Assembly: GCA_030765065.1 (NCBI GenBank)
Contig: CM060990.1
Coordinates: 460,620,321-460,684,320 of the forward strand
DNA from: Deroplatys truncata
Taxonomy: Eukaryota; Arthropoda; Insecta; Mantodea; Mantidae
Direction: 5' to 3'
Length of the DNA stretch: 64,000 nucleotides
Below the pieces are notes generated by a model that saw only the letters and a program-made list of their open reading frames with translations, was not told where the DNA came from and did not search any database. Positions 34,691-46,110 of the stretch are shown one piece after another. The position numbers and the translations under genes are program-made. The first letter of the stretch is position 1; each line of letters begins with the position of its first letter.

Positions 34691-35900
34691 GCGTTATACA
34701 CTTACCACTTCCAGTTCCAGTGGTCATAAAACTGTAGAAGCGATGCCCGCATATCCACGTTGCAGAAGAGCACTACTGTATCACAATCACAGCTTCACTT
34801 CACGTCTACACAGCACACACCATCACAGACACGTCAGCCGGAGAATCAACAGAAGCAATCTGAGGGCTCTTCTTACCAACCGGCGTTGTTCGGATCTGGT
34901 GGGAGTGACGCTCCTTCCATGTTTACAATTCATCTAGCCACTGTATACATCAGCGCAATACACTATACCCCAAAGCAAGGCGAGGCAGACAAACTCTTCT
35001 CTTTCCTTTTCTAGGGTAAGCCGGTATCTCTAGCTGCAGCATTCAAAGCATAAAAAACCCTCGCAACGTACTCCTTGCTTCGTCCGGCGATAGGCAAAAG
35101 GGAAGTTATATACTGTACACCACTACATACAACAAGCAGGGAGAGGGGAAAGGGCGGCGGTAAGATTTTTCTAGGGTGCGGGCACGTGTCCCAATATACC
35201 GGAGACCTTTTTATTCATCGCACCCCTTCCCCTAACCATTTCACCCCAGCACACAACCTCCCTCCTCTTATAACTACCCTAAAACACCCACTCTTCTGGT
35301 TCGTGTCAGCCATAGTTTTACCCCTTAAAAAGAGAAAGGGAAAGAGAGAGGAAGAGAGAAGGAACTGGTGTTGGATGAGTGTGAGAAAACTTGGTGTAAT
35401 ATTTTGCCGTGCAGTAGTCACGAGATGTAGGGGAATAAATCAATACTCTAGTATATTTGTACTGAGAGAGCGAAGGGGTGCGGGCGGTAGGAGAAGGAAG
35501 GTGGGGGCATTTTCTGTTGTTTACCAGCCTAAAAATAAAAAATAAAGCAAGAGACGATGAGATGGGATGAGTAGTAGCAACAAAGCGAAGCGGGGTGTGC
35601 GATGCTTAGCGCCTACACACGCTTGCTTGCTTGTCGGTTTATGTCTCTTTCCTCTATGAAAAGGTGCATACCTAGCAACATTAATACTGCTAAGTTTGTG
35701 CCAATATTAAAAACATTTTCCCTGGCTTTTACGGCCGTCGCATTTTTCTTTCTTTCTAACGTTTGAAAATCGTTCATCTCCACTGGACTCCTTTTAAGAC
35801 GTAGCATTCATCTCCGTCCTTCCCTCCCTTATCCTTCTCCCCTCTCACTGGTTTTTCTCGTTTTCTCGCTCTCCCTCTTTTCCGCTATAGTGCTATCTCT
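34690..35900. other. Purine-rich, GC-elevated segment, function unknown
   Basis: Composition changes from the AT-rich background. There are purine runs at 35140-35165 and 35330-35370 (GAGAGAGGAAGAGAGAAGG) and 35465-35505, and a pyrimidine run at 35815-35885. A plus-strand frame of 156 codons (35075-35545) has biased Arg/Lys/Gly content and no known domain. GA-rich tracts occur in insect promoters, but nothing here proves one. Confidence 0.3.
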
Positions 35901-37210
35901 CTCCGTAATGCTTTTGTGTAATACGATAAGCTGAGTCACAACAGTTTACAAAATAGATTGCCTGCACATTTACAACCCCATCGAAAAAGGAATGGATGGA
36001 AAAGTAAGATTCAAACAAATATCAAGTTCCATATATCTGGTAATCGAAATTTGAAACTCTCATGGCCCAAAAAAGGCCATAAGATGTCAAAACATAACAA
36101 AAAGGTAGCACTACATTCTGAAAAGAAAAGAAAAACTTTGACCCGCAGACAAGTGCTTTGCACTGCTTTGTTTAATTCTGTAATGACAGAACAAACAAGC
36201 TTGCCTTCAAGATATTTTCCGTATTATTGGAAAGGTTGGGGGAGAGAGTTATCAATGCTTAATAACACGGAAGAGTTCCCTCCCTCTCACGTCCATCTAC
36301 TTGTATAATGTATATATATATACCGTGTGCACAGGAATATCATAAGTGACTATGTTGTGCAATGATTTAATGACAACTATTAGGACACGAATGATAGTTT
36401 CGACTGTTTCGAAGTGATTTTTTATGTATTAATAGCAATTTTACGAGTTTTTAATACGCTATTTCACAGCGGCAGTTTCATGTGTCATAGTTATAGAAAT
36501 GTGGTTTTTAGTAAGTTAGACATTTTCTCAGTGAGATACCTGTTAACAATTTACCCCAGAATTTCATTAATATTTACTAGTGTAGAGAAATTTAGGACGA
36601 AGTTCAGACTATACCTGATTAAGAAGGGTCATACAATTTCAATGATTGTTTTAATAATTTGTAAATTACAAACTTTGAGAAGTCAATCTGTATTTTATGT
36701 ACAGCAAATGGGAATAAACGCTATCTATGAACAGCGCGCCAAAATGCATACTCAGTATCCAGTTTGTATTACAACACTGATACTTATGGACACCTGTGCA
36801 GTAAAAAATTGAAAAAGGCAATTAATAAAAGTAATGTGTGAACTGGATATTAAAGAGAAAGTGATCAGGACACAAGCAATGTTACTGAATCTCAGAGCAT
36901 AAAAGCTTTTTTAAATTATTTTCTGATTCTTTATAACAACTGAGCAGTGTTCTGATACTGCAACGAAATAATTATCTCGTATAAAATCATAAAGGAATTA
37001 TTTTATTTCGTAGTATAAATGTCTTAACGATATTTTTTTGCTTATTTATATATTTAATCTTCAGCTTAAAAAAGCGCATATGTTTAATATTATTTTTACT
37101 TATAATACATTTTATCATTTTATAGACAATAGAAAAGTCCAATTGATATATTTATGCCTTTTTTATTTTATACGTTATTACAAAACCTAACTCTACTTCC
37201 TTATGTATTT
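35901..37210. other. No recognised gene; two anonymous open frames
   Basis: Frames of 116 codons (35958-36308, Lys-rich) and 132 codons (36414-36812, hydrophobic, opening on a non-ATG codon) are the longest in AT-rich DNA here. Neither has a recognisable domain or a convincing start context, so both are likely chance. Confidence 0.4.
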
Positions 37211-37400
37211 ATTACTTTCTCTACTACTTACTTATAGTACGTAGAGGAATCACTGTATTCCGCCCAAAACCTGATCCCGAGATTTCACAGGTAATACGCG
37301 TTTTGAGACTGCCTGAACCCCCTTCAAAAAAAGTAATTTAGAAAGAGGTCTGCGCGCGCGCGCGTGTGTGTGTATGTACACGTGTGAATTTGTCTCCCTG
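37211..37400 (+). repeat. Family E start fragment with (GC)n(GT)n
   Basis: TTACTTTCTCTACTACTTAC, 'gatcccgagatttcacaggt' and 'gcgttttgagactgcctgaa' match the E start block. A GC/GT microsatellite (37351-37373) occupies the place where other copies have a short GT run. The rest of E is absent. Confidence 0.7.
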
Positions 37401-38017
37401 ATCCTTTTCCCAGAAAAGTCATTACATCCTTGAGATGCACGATGGGTTGCTAATTACATTATTAACAGGTACCGGTATTGCGCCGATGAATAGTCCGTTC
37501 TGACTTCATCTGATTTCTATTAGTGTACTGCCTAGTCAATATGTATTCCATGTACAGCAAATGGAACTGCGAGCTGAGAATTATTGAAAATTTCTGGATA
37601 TAAATCTCTGACGAAAATTTTTTCCTGCAAATCAACTTTTAAACCGTCAGCAAACAGAGCTGCCGACTCATAACTGGGTAAAAGTGTGAGAGAAAGTTTA
37701 TTTTTAATCTAATGTGCCTATGAAAATTGGTGATAACCATTATGAAAAGATAAAAATTAAATGTTTAAAGTCTTTAAGATATGTAGTTATACCGCAAACT
37801 TTCATTTAGCTTCATTAGTTAATTTAGGCAACAATTAAAGCTTTACGTATATAAGTAAATACTCCTCTGCATAGTACTGCAATGCACATTGAACTATTTG
37901 AAACGCTTTTACTGTCTGTATTTTATATTATGTAAAATGATCCACGTTACACACTTTTTGAACACTTAAATCGAAACCTTCAACAAAACTTAGTAATTGC
38001 TATAAGGTTAACATTTC
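37401..38017. other. No recognised feature
   Basis: AT-rich DNA between family E fragments. Confidence 0.4.
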
Positions 38018-38110
38018 CTTTTTACTTCCTCTACATGTTAAGTAAGAAAGTGCTGTACTCCAACCAAAAAGTCCATTGCTTCGTATCAAAAGTAATGCAT
38101 CAAATCCTGA
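38018..38110 (+). repeat. Family E start fragment
   Basis: 'tttacttcctctacatgtta' followed by 'gtgctgtactccaaccaaaa' matches the first ~50 bp of E; the remainder is lost or too diverged to see. Confidence 0.45.
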
Positions 38111-38221
38111 CCTTAATAATGGTCAAAATGTCTGGCTAGAAATTGCTTCAAAAGAAGCTACTTGACCTTGCTATATTTATTCCTCCATGCTTATACTTAT
38201 ACAGTCAGCAGTTTCAGCTGA

Positions 38222-38800
38222 TTTTTTACTTTCACTACAGCCTACCTATGGTAGGAAGAGGAAGTAGATATTGTATTCCACTCAAAAATTCGAAAGCGAG
38301 CTTTCACTGCAAATAAGTGTTTTGAGGTCCCTGAAGCATTTTCGAAAAAAGGTTTCTTTGTGTGTCTGAACAGCATAACTAAAAAGCTAACAAACTTTAT
38401 ATTTAAGTTTTGGATCTTCCAAGTATATGACCGAAGATTTTCATAAAATTCCATCCACCCCAAACTACCCTTTATGTGGAAGAAATTTGGTTGTTTCTTA
38501 TTTCCTTAAAACGGCTTTAACGATTTTTTTAAATTAAAATACCAAACGTTTGTGATATTAACATCACGAATAAATTGTATATCTTGAATTTTCTCGGAAT
38601 AGGCTGTGAATTCCTCCTTACCTTTAGCGAGTATTACATAACTGTATTGGACTGGGAAACCATACGAGATAGGCAAAAGCATATTTCAGGAAAAACTTTA
38701 GAGGTCATTAAAATACATATCTTCCCCAAACTAACTCTTTTCCTAACGTAAACCGTTTTCATAATACTTCATACCATAATACATTTATATTTTGCCAAGT
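38222..38800 (+). repeat. Family E copy 5, 3'-truncated
   Basis: It has the start block with its hairpin (ACTTTCACTACA ... GGTAGGAAGAGGAAGTAG), then 'gtgttttgaggtccctgaag', 'ctgaacagcataactaaaaa', 'aaactaccctttatgtggaa' and 'tatcttgaattttctcggaa'. It fades near 38800 before the usual end block. Confidence 0.75.
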
Positions 38801-39189
38801 TAAGTACACTTGACAGAAATAGTTTGATCATTCGCGACTGTTTATTTTTTTAGCTCTATGATGTCAAGACAAACAAAAACGAGTTGTAACAGCTCATTAC
38901 CATGCGAATAAGCATGTAGAAATTAATTTCACTAAAGTTGCAATCATTTCCAGCCTAACATTTCGTGATCGTGGCGAACGTGAAAAAATGGAAGAATCGC
39001 GTTTCGTGTGAATAGTACCTGTGAAATTGTAATGAAAAAGCCATGTGAGTGTACAACATTATATGTTGTAGTTTTTGATGGGATTATGCGGGAGGAAAAA
39101 AAAAAGAATGGCATACTTTTAGAGGATCCCCTTTTAGATATACTTACACATGGGAACATGTAAACCTACGACGCGAAGTATTTCTAAAA

Positions 39190-39600
39190 CCTTAACAAAA
39201 AAAATATTTTGAACCGGTTTTTTTAAGATCTACATTTCTTATACACTACGCTTTGCCTATCCCTTATGGTTTACAAGTTGCATGAAATTCACTAACAGTA
39301 AAAGAACTTTGTAAGCCAGTCCTAAAAAATTCAAGATATACATTTTATTTCCTATTCTAATATCCGATACATTTGATGAATCGTTTTTGAGAAAATCAAT
39401 AAGTGGGTTGTAGAGAAATCAAATATGTCTCACTGATAAGCTGCATCGTAAAGAGCAATTTAGGTGCCGAAAAATATGTAAAATATAATTTCTGAGAACA
39501 TTTTTTTAATTACGCGCCTATTTCCATAAACAGCACAACATGCAAACAGGAAACTTTTCAAAAATTGTTAGCAAATGTGAGATAGAGGAGGAGTAGAGAT
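39190..39600 (-). repeat. Family E internal fragment, inverted
   Basis: Reversed, it shows 'ttgattttctcaaaaacgat', 'tatcttgaattttttaggac' and 'aaaccataagggataggcaa', the middle of E. Both ends are missing. Confidence 0.65.
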
Positions 39601-39663
39601 TTCGAGAAACGTGCAAATTCCCTTCTAGGAGGTGAAACGGCAACTCCAGGCCGAGCCCGAGAA

Positions 39664-40640
39664 CTGTAATTATAGATAATTGATTTATTAATTTTTATTG
39701 ATGTCGAATCATACTATGTACATATCTTTTTCTTATACTGCTTGTATAGTTTAAGAAGGGTGATTTAACGTTATGTATGTATCTAGGTTACTAATATTAG
39801 AAGAGTTATAAATGGTTTAATGTAAATAATTTAAGCGTAATGTTAAAATACTGTCCACGACGAAATGTTTTAGTTACAGGAATAGTGTCTTCGAAGGCAG
39901 AAAATCTAGTTTTACGATGTCTCTCTGGTCGCAGGGCCATTGTTCATACAGCGAGGGTGTAAAGTCTTTGTCCTTTTATTCGATAATTCGCCGTGACCAA
40001 GTGAGAGAGACAGCTAGCTTAACGCTAAATTTAGGAAAAGCCGCGATTTATGTTAAACGTGGACCAATGAGATCCCTGTAAGTTTATACGAAATAGTGAG
40101 ACGCGTCGAGTGGCGCTAAAAATGGACCAATAGGAAAGGAAGCAGCCCCAGAAGCCTGCGTCTATAAATGGATCTGCTAGGAACAAATTCGGGGCATTTC
40201 AGTTTGGCATTTTGTCATTTGTGGGCAGGGAGAGATGCTGCAGGATGTGTGAGAGATATCGCGCCAAAAGGGAATAAAGACAGTTTTTGAAACACACCTA
40301 AGAACCGCTACTCGTAAAGAGATAATAAGCATATTTAAACTTCGTGTCATATCCGCGCCGCGTTTTAACAGCGGTGGACAGCATTTTAACGGCGGTAATA
40401 TCAGTGTTGTGTACTACGTGGAGTAGTTAAATAAAAGAAATTGCAGTGTCATCTTTTCATAACCAAAGCACGTCTATTTCTCCTTTTTACCACGACCCGA
40501 GGTCTACGCTTCCTTTACCAAGGATAAGTCCATGCTCCCACCTAGTTTTAAAGAAAATTACTGCAGCTAGCCGAGGATAAAAATACAGAGAACCAACACA
40601 CTGCGAACATCTGGAGCCAACATGGAGGATGCAGCAAGGT
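39664..40640 (+). promoter_or_regulatory. LTR-like or Pol II promoter-like segment
   Basis: It contains two CCAAT-type boxes (ACCAATGAG ~40065, ACCAATAGG ~40125), a TATA-like TATAAAT (~40163), an initiator-like TTTCAGTT ~35 bp downstream (~40196) and AATAAAG (~40273). It ends before an ATG in good context (CCAACATGGAGG, ~40621) followed by a donor-like AAGGTAAGC. This layout is typical of an LTR (U3-R-U5), possibly solo, starting near TGTAATTATAG at 39667. A host promoter with a short first exon is the alternative. No second LTR, integrase or RT was found nearby. Confidence 0.35.
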
Positions 40641-40995
40641 AAGCCGCGAGCAACGGACAGGAGGAGGTGACTGCCACAGAGGCTAGTTCAGATAACTGGG
40701 ATAACACATTGTTCTACTTAAAACTGTCCCTAAAGAATAAGTAGTTAGGTATTAATATTAGCTAAAATACAAAGTGAATTTAATTCCCCCACTTTTCCCT
40801 TGTATGAACTTGTATATGTTCACATATATGTGTATAACGCATAAAACTATTACTTAACACAAATATACATGTAGTTAAACTGATGTTTTGTGCAGATTTG
40901 TTTAACCCCTTCCTTCCGTACCTGGTCTTACTTGTTTAACCGAGTTGTGTTTTCTTATGGTGACCGGCGATTGCCTCCCGTGGTCAGTTTTATTC

Positions 40996-41071
40996 GACAG
41001 TTGCGTCTCTGGATATTTTGTCATACGTCAGTTGCGTCCCTGGATTTCCTGGTTAATACATCAGTTGTGTC
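40996..41071 (+). repeat. Left subterminal iteron array (3 units)
   Basis: GACAGTTGCGTC at 40996, GTCAGTTGCGTC at 41027 and ATCAGTTGTGTC at 41060, spaced 31 and 33 bp. Each is followed by a 'TCTGG'- or 'CCTGG'-like extension. These are likely transposase-binding sites. Confidence 0.8.
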
Positions 41072-41419
41072 TCTGAAAGATTTGAATTATTAGCCCTTGT
41101 ATTTTCAATTCCTGGCACAAACAACATTTCTCTTCCTATTTTGCAGACTTAGGACTGTCTGTAACATTTTTAATTTAAACCCCACAAATGGATGAAATTT
41201 TGTTATGTTTTGTTAGATTACATTGTGTTATGCATAAAAATCTAAGAATGGAACACGAGTTAACAAAAAATAAATAAACAAAATAAAAAATAAAACAAAC
41301 AGTAACAAAGAATTCATATGGTTGAAACATTATTAAAATTCTGGCCCAAAAATTTAACTACATTTGTCTTGGTTGACTTTGTTTTATTAATGTTGCATCA
41401 CTACTCATCAATGTCACTG

Positions 41420-41723
41420 AGTCACTGCTTTTAAGTTCAGCATGCAGACTTTATTTGGACTCTCACGTACAATTTCAATAGCTTTGCTTTTAAGCTCATT
41501 ACTTACTTTTTATCTGTTAATTAACACTTGGTTTGCTTTGTTGTGGTTATGTTCTTGATTTCTTTCAGCGATTTCATTTTTAACATTTAAGTTTATGAAA
41601 CACTTCAAGATTTCATACAGACGCCTAACACGAAATATTGTTCTGCAGATCCTTGTGATGTCTAAATTTGTGACCATCGATCACAAATAAAGGCTTCCCT
41701 TTCTCACTTGCCATCGACTCCAT
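41420..41723 (-). pseudogene. FLYWCH zinc-finger domain of a transposase, broken
   Basis: From the minus-strand ATG at 41723 the reading is MESMASEKGKPLFVIDGHKF, then RHHKDLQNNIS. After a frame change it gives RRLYEILKCFINLNVKNEIA, then ERNQEHNHNK and VSNELKSKAIEIVRESPNK. The second Cys and the terminal H-x-H pair of FLYWCH are visible; the W-x-C part is damaged by the frameshift. FLYWCH domains bind DNA and are commonly the N-terminal module of insect Mutator-like transposases. The rest of the transposase is missing. A host FLYWCH gene pseudogene is less likely given the flanking inverted repeats. Confidence 0.65.
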
Positions 41724-41911
41724 GGCTGTGCACAACTGAGAATGATAACTATTACGTATGTCCAGTTTGACCTTTATGCTGTATATGACGTAGCAGAAAG
41801 CGTTTTAAATAGTGCTTTGTTGTGTCACTTCGCAGAACGCGTTCTATAGTGTTTGGCTGTGTCTTATGGAAGAACCTAAACCTACCCACGCTACCTAAAC
41901 AGGTAGCTGTG

Positions 41912-41996
41912 GACGCAACTGACATATATTTTTAAAACCTCAGACGCAACTGACGTACTCATTTTTCATAAACATGTTTACGTCGACGCAACTGAC
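41912..41996 (-). repeat. Right subterminal iteron array (3 units)
   Basis: GACGCAACTGAC at 41912, 41943 and 41985 (spacing 31 and 42 bp), all three identical over 12 bp and inverted relative to the left array. Confidence 0.85.
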
Positions 41997-42102
41997 AGCC
42001 AGTTTCCTTAAACCCATCGATTGACAGCTCCTTCCTAATTGCCTTCATTAGCAGAGTCCCTAATGGAAACTGACCATCGGCGCAATACGAATACACCGGT
42101 CA

Positions 42103-42605
42103 AAAACATCAAACTTGGTATTTAAGTTCAGTATCTTCCAAGTATGCAAAACGAAAATCCCCCAACTAAAACTATCCTTTGCTGGAAATTCTTTCGAAAA
42201 TTTTGATTTTCTCAAAAATGTCTCTAAAATTTAAATACCACGTGTTTAAGATATTTTCACTGAGAAATGAAGTGTATATTTTTAACTTTCTGGAAATAAC
42301 CTCTGAAGTCCTCTTCATTCTGCATAATTGGTAAACCGTAAGAGATACACAAAATCTTACTACACAAAAATGTAAATCTTATTAAAGCACGCAATTTATG
42401 TCAAATAAATGTTAATCTTTTCCGAGATACTCCTTGTTATTGGTTTCAGTTCTCAAATACTTATACTTTTCTCAAATGGAAAGTTGTTGTTTGTTTGGAT
42501 TAACAAGAAGTAGCTAGAATAATAAGCTTTTGTAAGAATAATTTGTAGAAGAGAGTCCAGAAGGTCTTGTGATTGTAAGACATAAGATTTCGTTTTAATA
42601 TATTC
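42103..42605 (+). repeat. Family E copy, 5'-truncated at the MULE boundary
   Basis: It begins within 'aacatcaaacttggtattta' directly at the MULE-like end and continues with 'gtatatttttaactttctgg', 'taaaccgtaagagatacaca', 'gaagtagctagaataataag' and 'aggtcttgtgattgtaagac'. The abrupt start suggests that the MULE inserted into E with loss of the left part, or that a deletion joined them. Confidence 0.75.
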
Positions 42606-44130
42606 TTTTTTACATTCTCTACGCTTCCTCTAGCGTACCTGAGGTACTCTGAAGCAAATGAGCGCAAGTACCAGGAAGCATACTTTCCGCCTCACAGCAG
42701 AGCGGTAGAAACGCTGAAATCGTTTGCATCCGAAGACCGAGCGAGTAAGAGGGCGAAAAATGAGAGTTTTGTTCATGAAAGTGACGCTATGGAATCATCA
42801 CCAGGCATAGGAATTCTTAAGCAGTTGGCTTCAAGTTATCAACCATCAAACCATTATCACTAGAAAGAAAGCAGACAACAGCAGTCAAGTGTCCCTGATA
42901 GGAAGATAAAAGCCGGTTTGAGTACTGTCTGCAAACGCCAAAAGACTGAACGAGGAATTGGGGGGGGGGATGTTTGGTTACCTGCGATATCCCTAGATAT
43001 AGTCTAGTAACAGTTCGACTTTATTTCCTTCCGTCCTGGCTTTCACGCTTAGAAATTCCTATGACTGATCACCACCGTCTCAAATAACTGGAAACAAAAC
43101 ATTGTCATTGCAAACATGGTAACAAAGGAATATAGGTGCACAATTCCGTTTGTTTACGGCTCTGCGAATTTAAAATCAGTGTTTGAGTTTAAAAATAATA
43201 ACAATCATTATTATTATTTATGAATGATGAGGTACTAACTTAAATACCTCAAAATACTGAAGGAGATAACGGATTTGAGCACTAATTTATGATGCAAATG
43301 TGTGACCTTGTTTCTACTACTTGCAATTAATACACAAATGAAAGTAAGAAACATATGCGTATATTATAGAATTTCAACATGCGTGAAGAAACGGTAATAA
43401 ATAAACAAGGTAATGATAATAATAAATAATAAAGGTAATGATAAATTCAAAATAAGGAATACAACACATTCAGGGTTAATAAGAAGGTAAAAAGATACAT
43501 AATAGAGACAGTGTAAACATGCCCAAGCGCTGTGAGATAAGTTTTTAGAGCGATCCTCGGTTACTAGACAATTGGCAACACAAAACGAATGCTTTCTTTC
43601 TCCAACGTGTAGGGAGAGTTAGCGTCCAGCAAAGAGCGTTCGCTATAGGTGGATTTAAACTCTTTCCAATTCTCACCCTGTTAATGGAGATTTGCTTTGC
43701 TTCAGCTTTCTATTCTTCAGGGAAAGTCGAACGTGATTGTGATTCTTGTGCTGGTAACTAATGTTCCTTTATAAGTTATTTATTGATACAAACCAATTAC
43801 TTTGTAATTATTAAAATGTTAAGAAGCTTATAATTAAAACGAACATTTTGTTGAATTAAAGACAGAAAATTGAAGTTTCCTACAACTAAGCTTATGTTTT
43901 TGATGTTTTGCATAATTCTCGGCTTTCATCAATTAGTTCTGATGATTCCTATTTCTCATAAGGTGCAATGTGAAATACCTTTTTTTTAGTTCTATTTATA
44001 CCCCGGCTTTAACTGCAATGGTCTTATCGGCGACCTATCCTTTGGAACATATTATTGCCTATAGGCAATGGTGTTTAACTCATATTCGCTTGTCGTTGAA
44101 TTCCTTGTAAACATTTGGTTTCATTCATTA
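42606..44130. other. No recognised feature; nine-base G run
   Basis: No domain or repeat identified. An isolated G run lies at about 42961-42969. Confidence 0.4.
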
Positions 44131-44132
44131 GA

Positions 44133-44173
<41 letters not shown>

Positions 44174-44190
44174 CTCTCTCTCTCTCTCTC
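44133..44190 (+). repeat. (AC)n(TC)n compound microsatellite
   Basis: About 19 AC units followed by 10 TC units, directly joined to the SINE tail at 44191. It probably grew from the SINE's 3' end. Confidence 0.95.
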
Positions 44191-44335
44191 ATTCATACTT
44201 CCAGACTCTGGGGAGGATAGCGAATAATCTTGGCCAGTGAAATATCTCCATCCCCCAGCCGGAAATGAACCCGGGACCTCTCGCACAGCATGCAGATACT
44301 TTACCGAATGAGCTACGAGGCCAGCGTGAACTTTT
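44191..44335 (-). mobile_element. tRNA-derived SINE with microsatellite tail, family G
   Basis: On the minus strand a near-perfect A box (TAGCTCATTCGG) and a B-box variant (GGTTCATTTCC) lie ~45 bp apart in a tRNA-like head starting 'tggcctcgtagctcattcgg'. The short body ends at 'ccagagtctggaagtatgaa', then GA and GT repeats. It is the only copy in the window. Confidence 0.7.
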
Positions 44336-44345
44336 AGTGACGCTA

Positions 44346-45312
44346 CTTTGCACGAAATTGGCGCAAGTCTGAGTGCGGAATCCTTCATTTTCCCGTCTTT
44401 ACTTTTTGTGTTAATGCACTGTGAAGCCTTATTATTTAGTGAAATATTAAGCTCCAAAATAACGGCGACTTTGAGTCGCCGCTGACAGCAAACTCTTGTA
44501 GAGAAGTGAGACAGACTCCCTGCTGTTATAATGCCAGCACACAGAATCTTCATGTATGATTCCTATGTGACAACAAACTCTTGTAGAGAAGTGAGACAAA
44601 TATAAAACATGCATTACACTATTTTTGTCCACAGATTCTTAATTTGGAAGGAATGACAACTGAAAAAAAAGTTTATTTGGGAATGTAACAAAATGTTGAA
44701 ACCTGAATTTACATTAAAAATTGAAACTCTGATGGCTATGTGCAACATTCTTGAACTGATCGAGGGTCACTGAAACGTATCAAACTTTGACAGCGGTTAA
44801 ATTGTAGTTGCGGTGCATCATTGTTACGAGTACCCAATTCTCGTTCAACGAACCCCATCAGCTGACCATGCGCTAGGTTGCTGAACGCTCAGGATTCTAC
44901 GAGAATTACTCAAAGGAAAGCATCCAACTCTACATAGAGGTTGCAGTGCAGTTATAATCTCCTTGTCCTTAGGTTTTGTTTTTATTTTGAAATGTTTTAT
45001 GATTGGTAAACGAAAATGGAAAACAAAAGTGGTCTCCAAAATTTTTCTCAGAATGAGATAGATGTTGTAACTAACTGTCTCATATTCCAATAAAATGGAA
45101 AATAAAAGGTCTGATTTAATGTTCTTTAAAAGACAATCGGGAGACATGGATGTATTTAGCCATGCATTTAAGCATTACACAAGGCAAGTTGTAAAAACCA
45201 AATAAGCAAAGAAATTGCATTTGTTAAAATAGTGTCCTGATGTGCAAGTTTTCAGGAATTAAAAAAAGAGGATAACAATCGTAATAATTGAGTTTTTATT
45301 ATGGCTTATATT
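44346..45312. other. No recognised gene
   Basis: A short direct repeat occurs here: 'caaactcttgtagagaagtg' at ~44490 and again at ~44574. The 100-codon minus frame at 44845-45147 has no domain. Confidence 0.4.
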
Positions 45313-45316
45313 ATCT

Positions 45317-45587
45317 TCCTCCATGGTCTAGGGGCACCATGATAGCCAATAGTTCCAAAGGTCGCGGGTTCAAACCCGGTGGGGGGCGATGGACTTTTCC
45401 TGGGGTAAAAATCCTTAGCATGGCTTCCTTCGGAAGGGAAGTAAAGCCGCTGGAGCCGTGCCGTAGATTTACGGCACGCAAAAGAACCTCAAGCCTGATA
45501 AAGAGGCCTCTGAGCAAAATTTCCGGTCTTTCAAGCCCAATACAGAATGGGACACTAAGAACCATAGTAGTTAAAAAGCGTCCATAG
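45317..45587 (+). mobile_element. SINE, family D, near full length
   Basis: The tRNA head (TCCATGGTCTAGGGGCACCA; B box GGTTCAAACCC) is followed by the family D body and the end 'gtagttaaaaagcgtccata'. The B box is closer to consensus than in the copy at 27682. I could not identify a clear duplication. Confidence 0.85.
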
Positions 45588-45619
45588 AAACCTCAAATTA
45601 ACTTAAAATAATGACTGAA

Positions 45620-46110
45620 GTTTAACAAATACTGATGCAATAATAAATGCAATAAATGCACGATACCCAGATATTCATCGATTTAATGAAATCCATCAGA
45701 GATCTTAATTCTGCTCTCCACGGGACGATACAAATCGAGGACAAAAAGAAGCAATTATATCTGATACATTACTGATAATACGCAGCAGCATTGTTCTGGA
45801 TGCTAAAAATATCCCCAATCACAATATTAAGACCTCCTGCAGCGTATGATCTAGTTGTTAAAACTGCATTCATGTGTGAAACAGGGCGAGTGCGGTTCGT
45901 AGGGCACTCCAACCTCTCAGTCATTTCATTTACTAGCTACCACTCTGTATCCTTTGATAGCCGGAATTGTTCTTCAAATTCCTGTCCCCATACTCTTCAA
46001 GAAAGTCGCCTCTTTCTACAATGATCCCTTTTGACGTTGGTCCCGATTTAAGTAATCGAGGTACATTAAATCATCCTCAATACCTTCAAGAAAATCTAAA
46101 TGGGGAGCCA
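45620..46110 (-). pseudogene. PIF/Harbinger transposase relic
   Basis: The minus strand reads LMYLDYLNRDQRQKGSL, GDFLEEYGDRNLKNN, then FRLSKDT, LVNEMTERLECPTNRTRPVS, VLTTRSYAAGGLNIVIGDIF and IIASFCPRFVS. This is the conserved N-terminal to mid region of Harbinger/HARBI1-type nucleases. At least one in-frame stop and several frameshifts are present, and the DDE catalytic segment is not recognisable. The intact enzyme moves DNA elements together with a Myb-like partner; no partner gene is seen here. Confidence 0.7.

Larger units (their letters stand above)
40961..42102. mobile_element. MULE-like DNA element with mirrored iterons
   Basis: The ends are inverted: TGACCGGCGATTGC and CGTGGTCAGTTT on the left; reversed right end TGACCGGTGTATTC and GATGGTCAGTTT. 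Just inside each end is a set of three copies of a 12-mer, GTCAGTTGCGTC on the left and its complement GACGCAACTGAC on the right. The interior carries a minus-strand FLYWCH coding relic. Total is about 1.14 kb with no catalytic domain, so it is an internally deleted, non-autonomous element. A 9-bp target duplication typical of MULEs was not found. The family assignment rests on the FLYWCH relic. Confidence 0.6.

Noticed and set aside
36414-36812. 132-codon plus-strand frame
   Set aside because: Opens on a non-ATG codon in AT-rich DNA, has hydrophobic and low-information composition, and contains no domain or splice context that I recognise.
40996-41071. CRISPR-like array or minisatellite
   Set aside because: Only three degenerate 12-bp units with unequal spacers, mirrored at the other end of a transposon; this is a eukaryotic element's subterminal iterons.
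44487-44594. Tandem duplication around 'caaactcttgtagagaagtg'
   Set aside because: Real short direct repeat of about 30 bp, but too small and isolated to interpret as an element.
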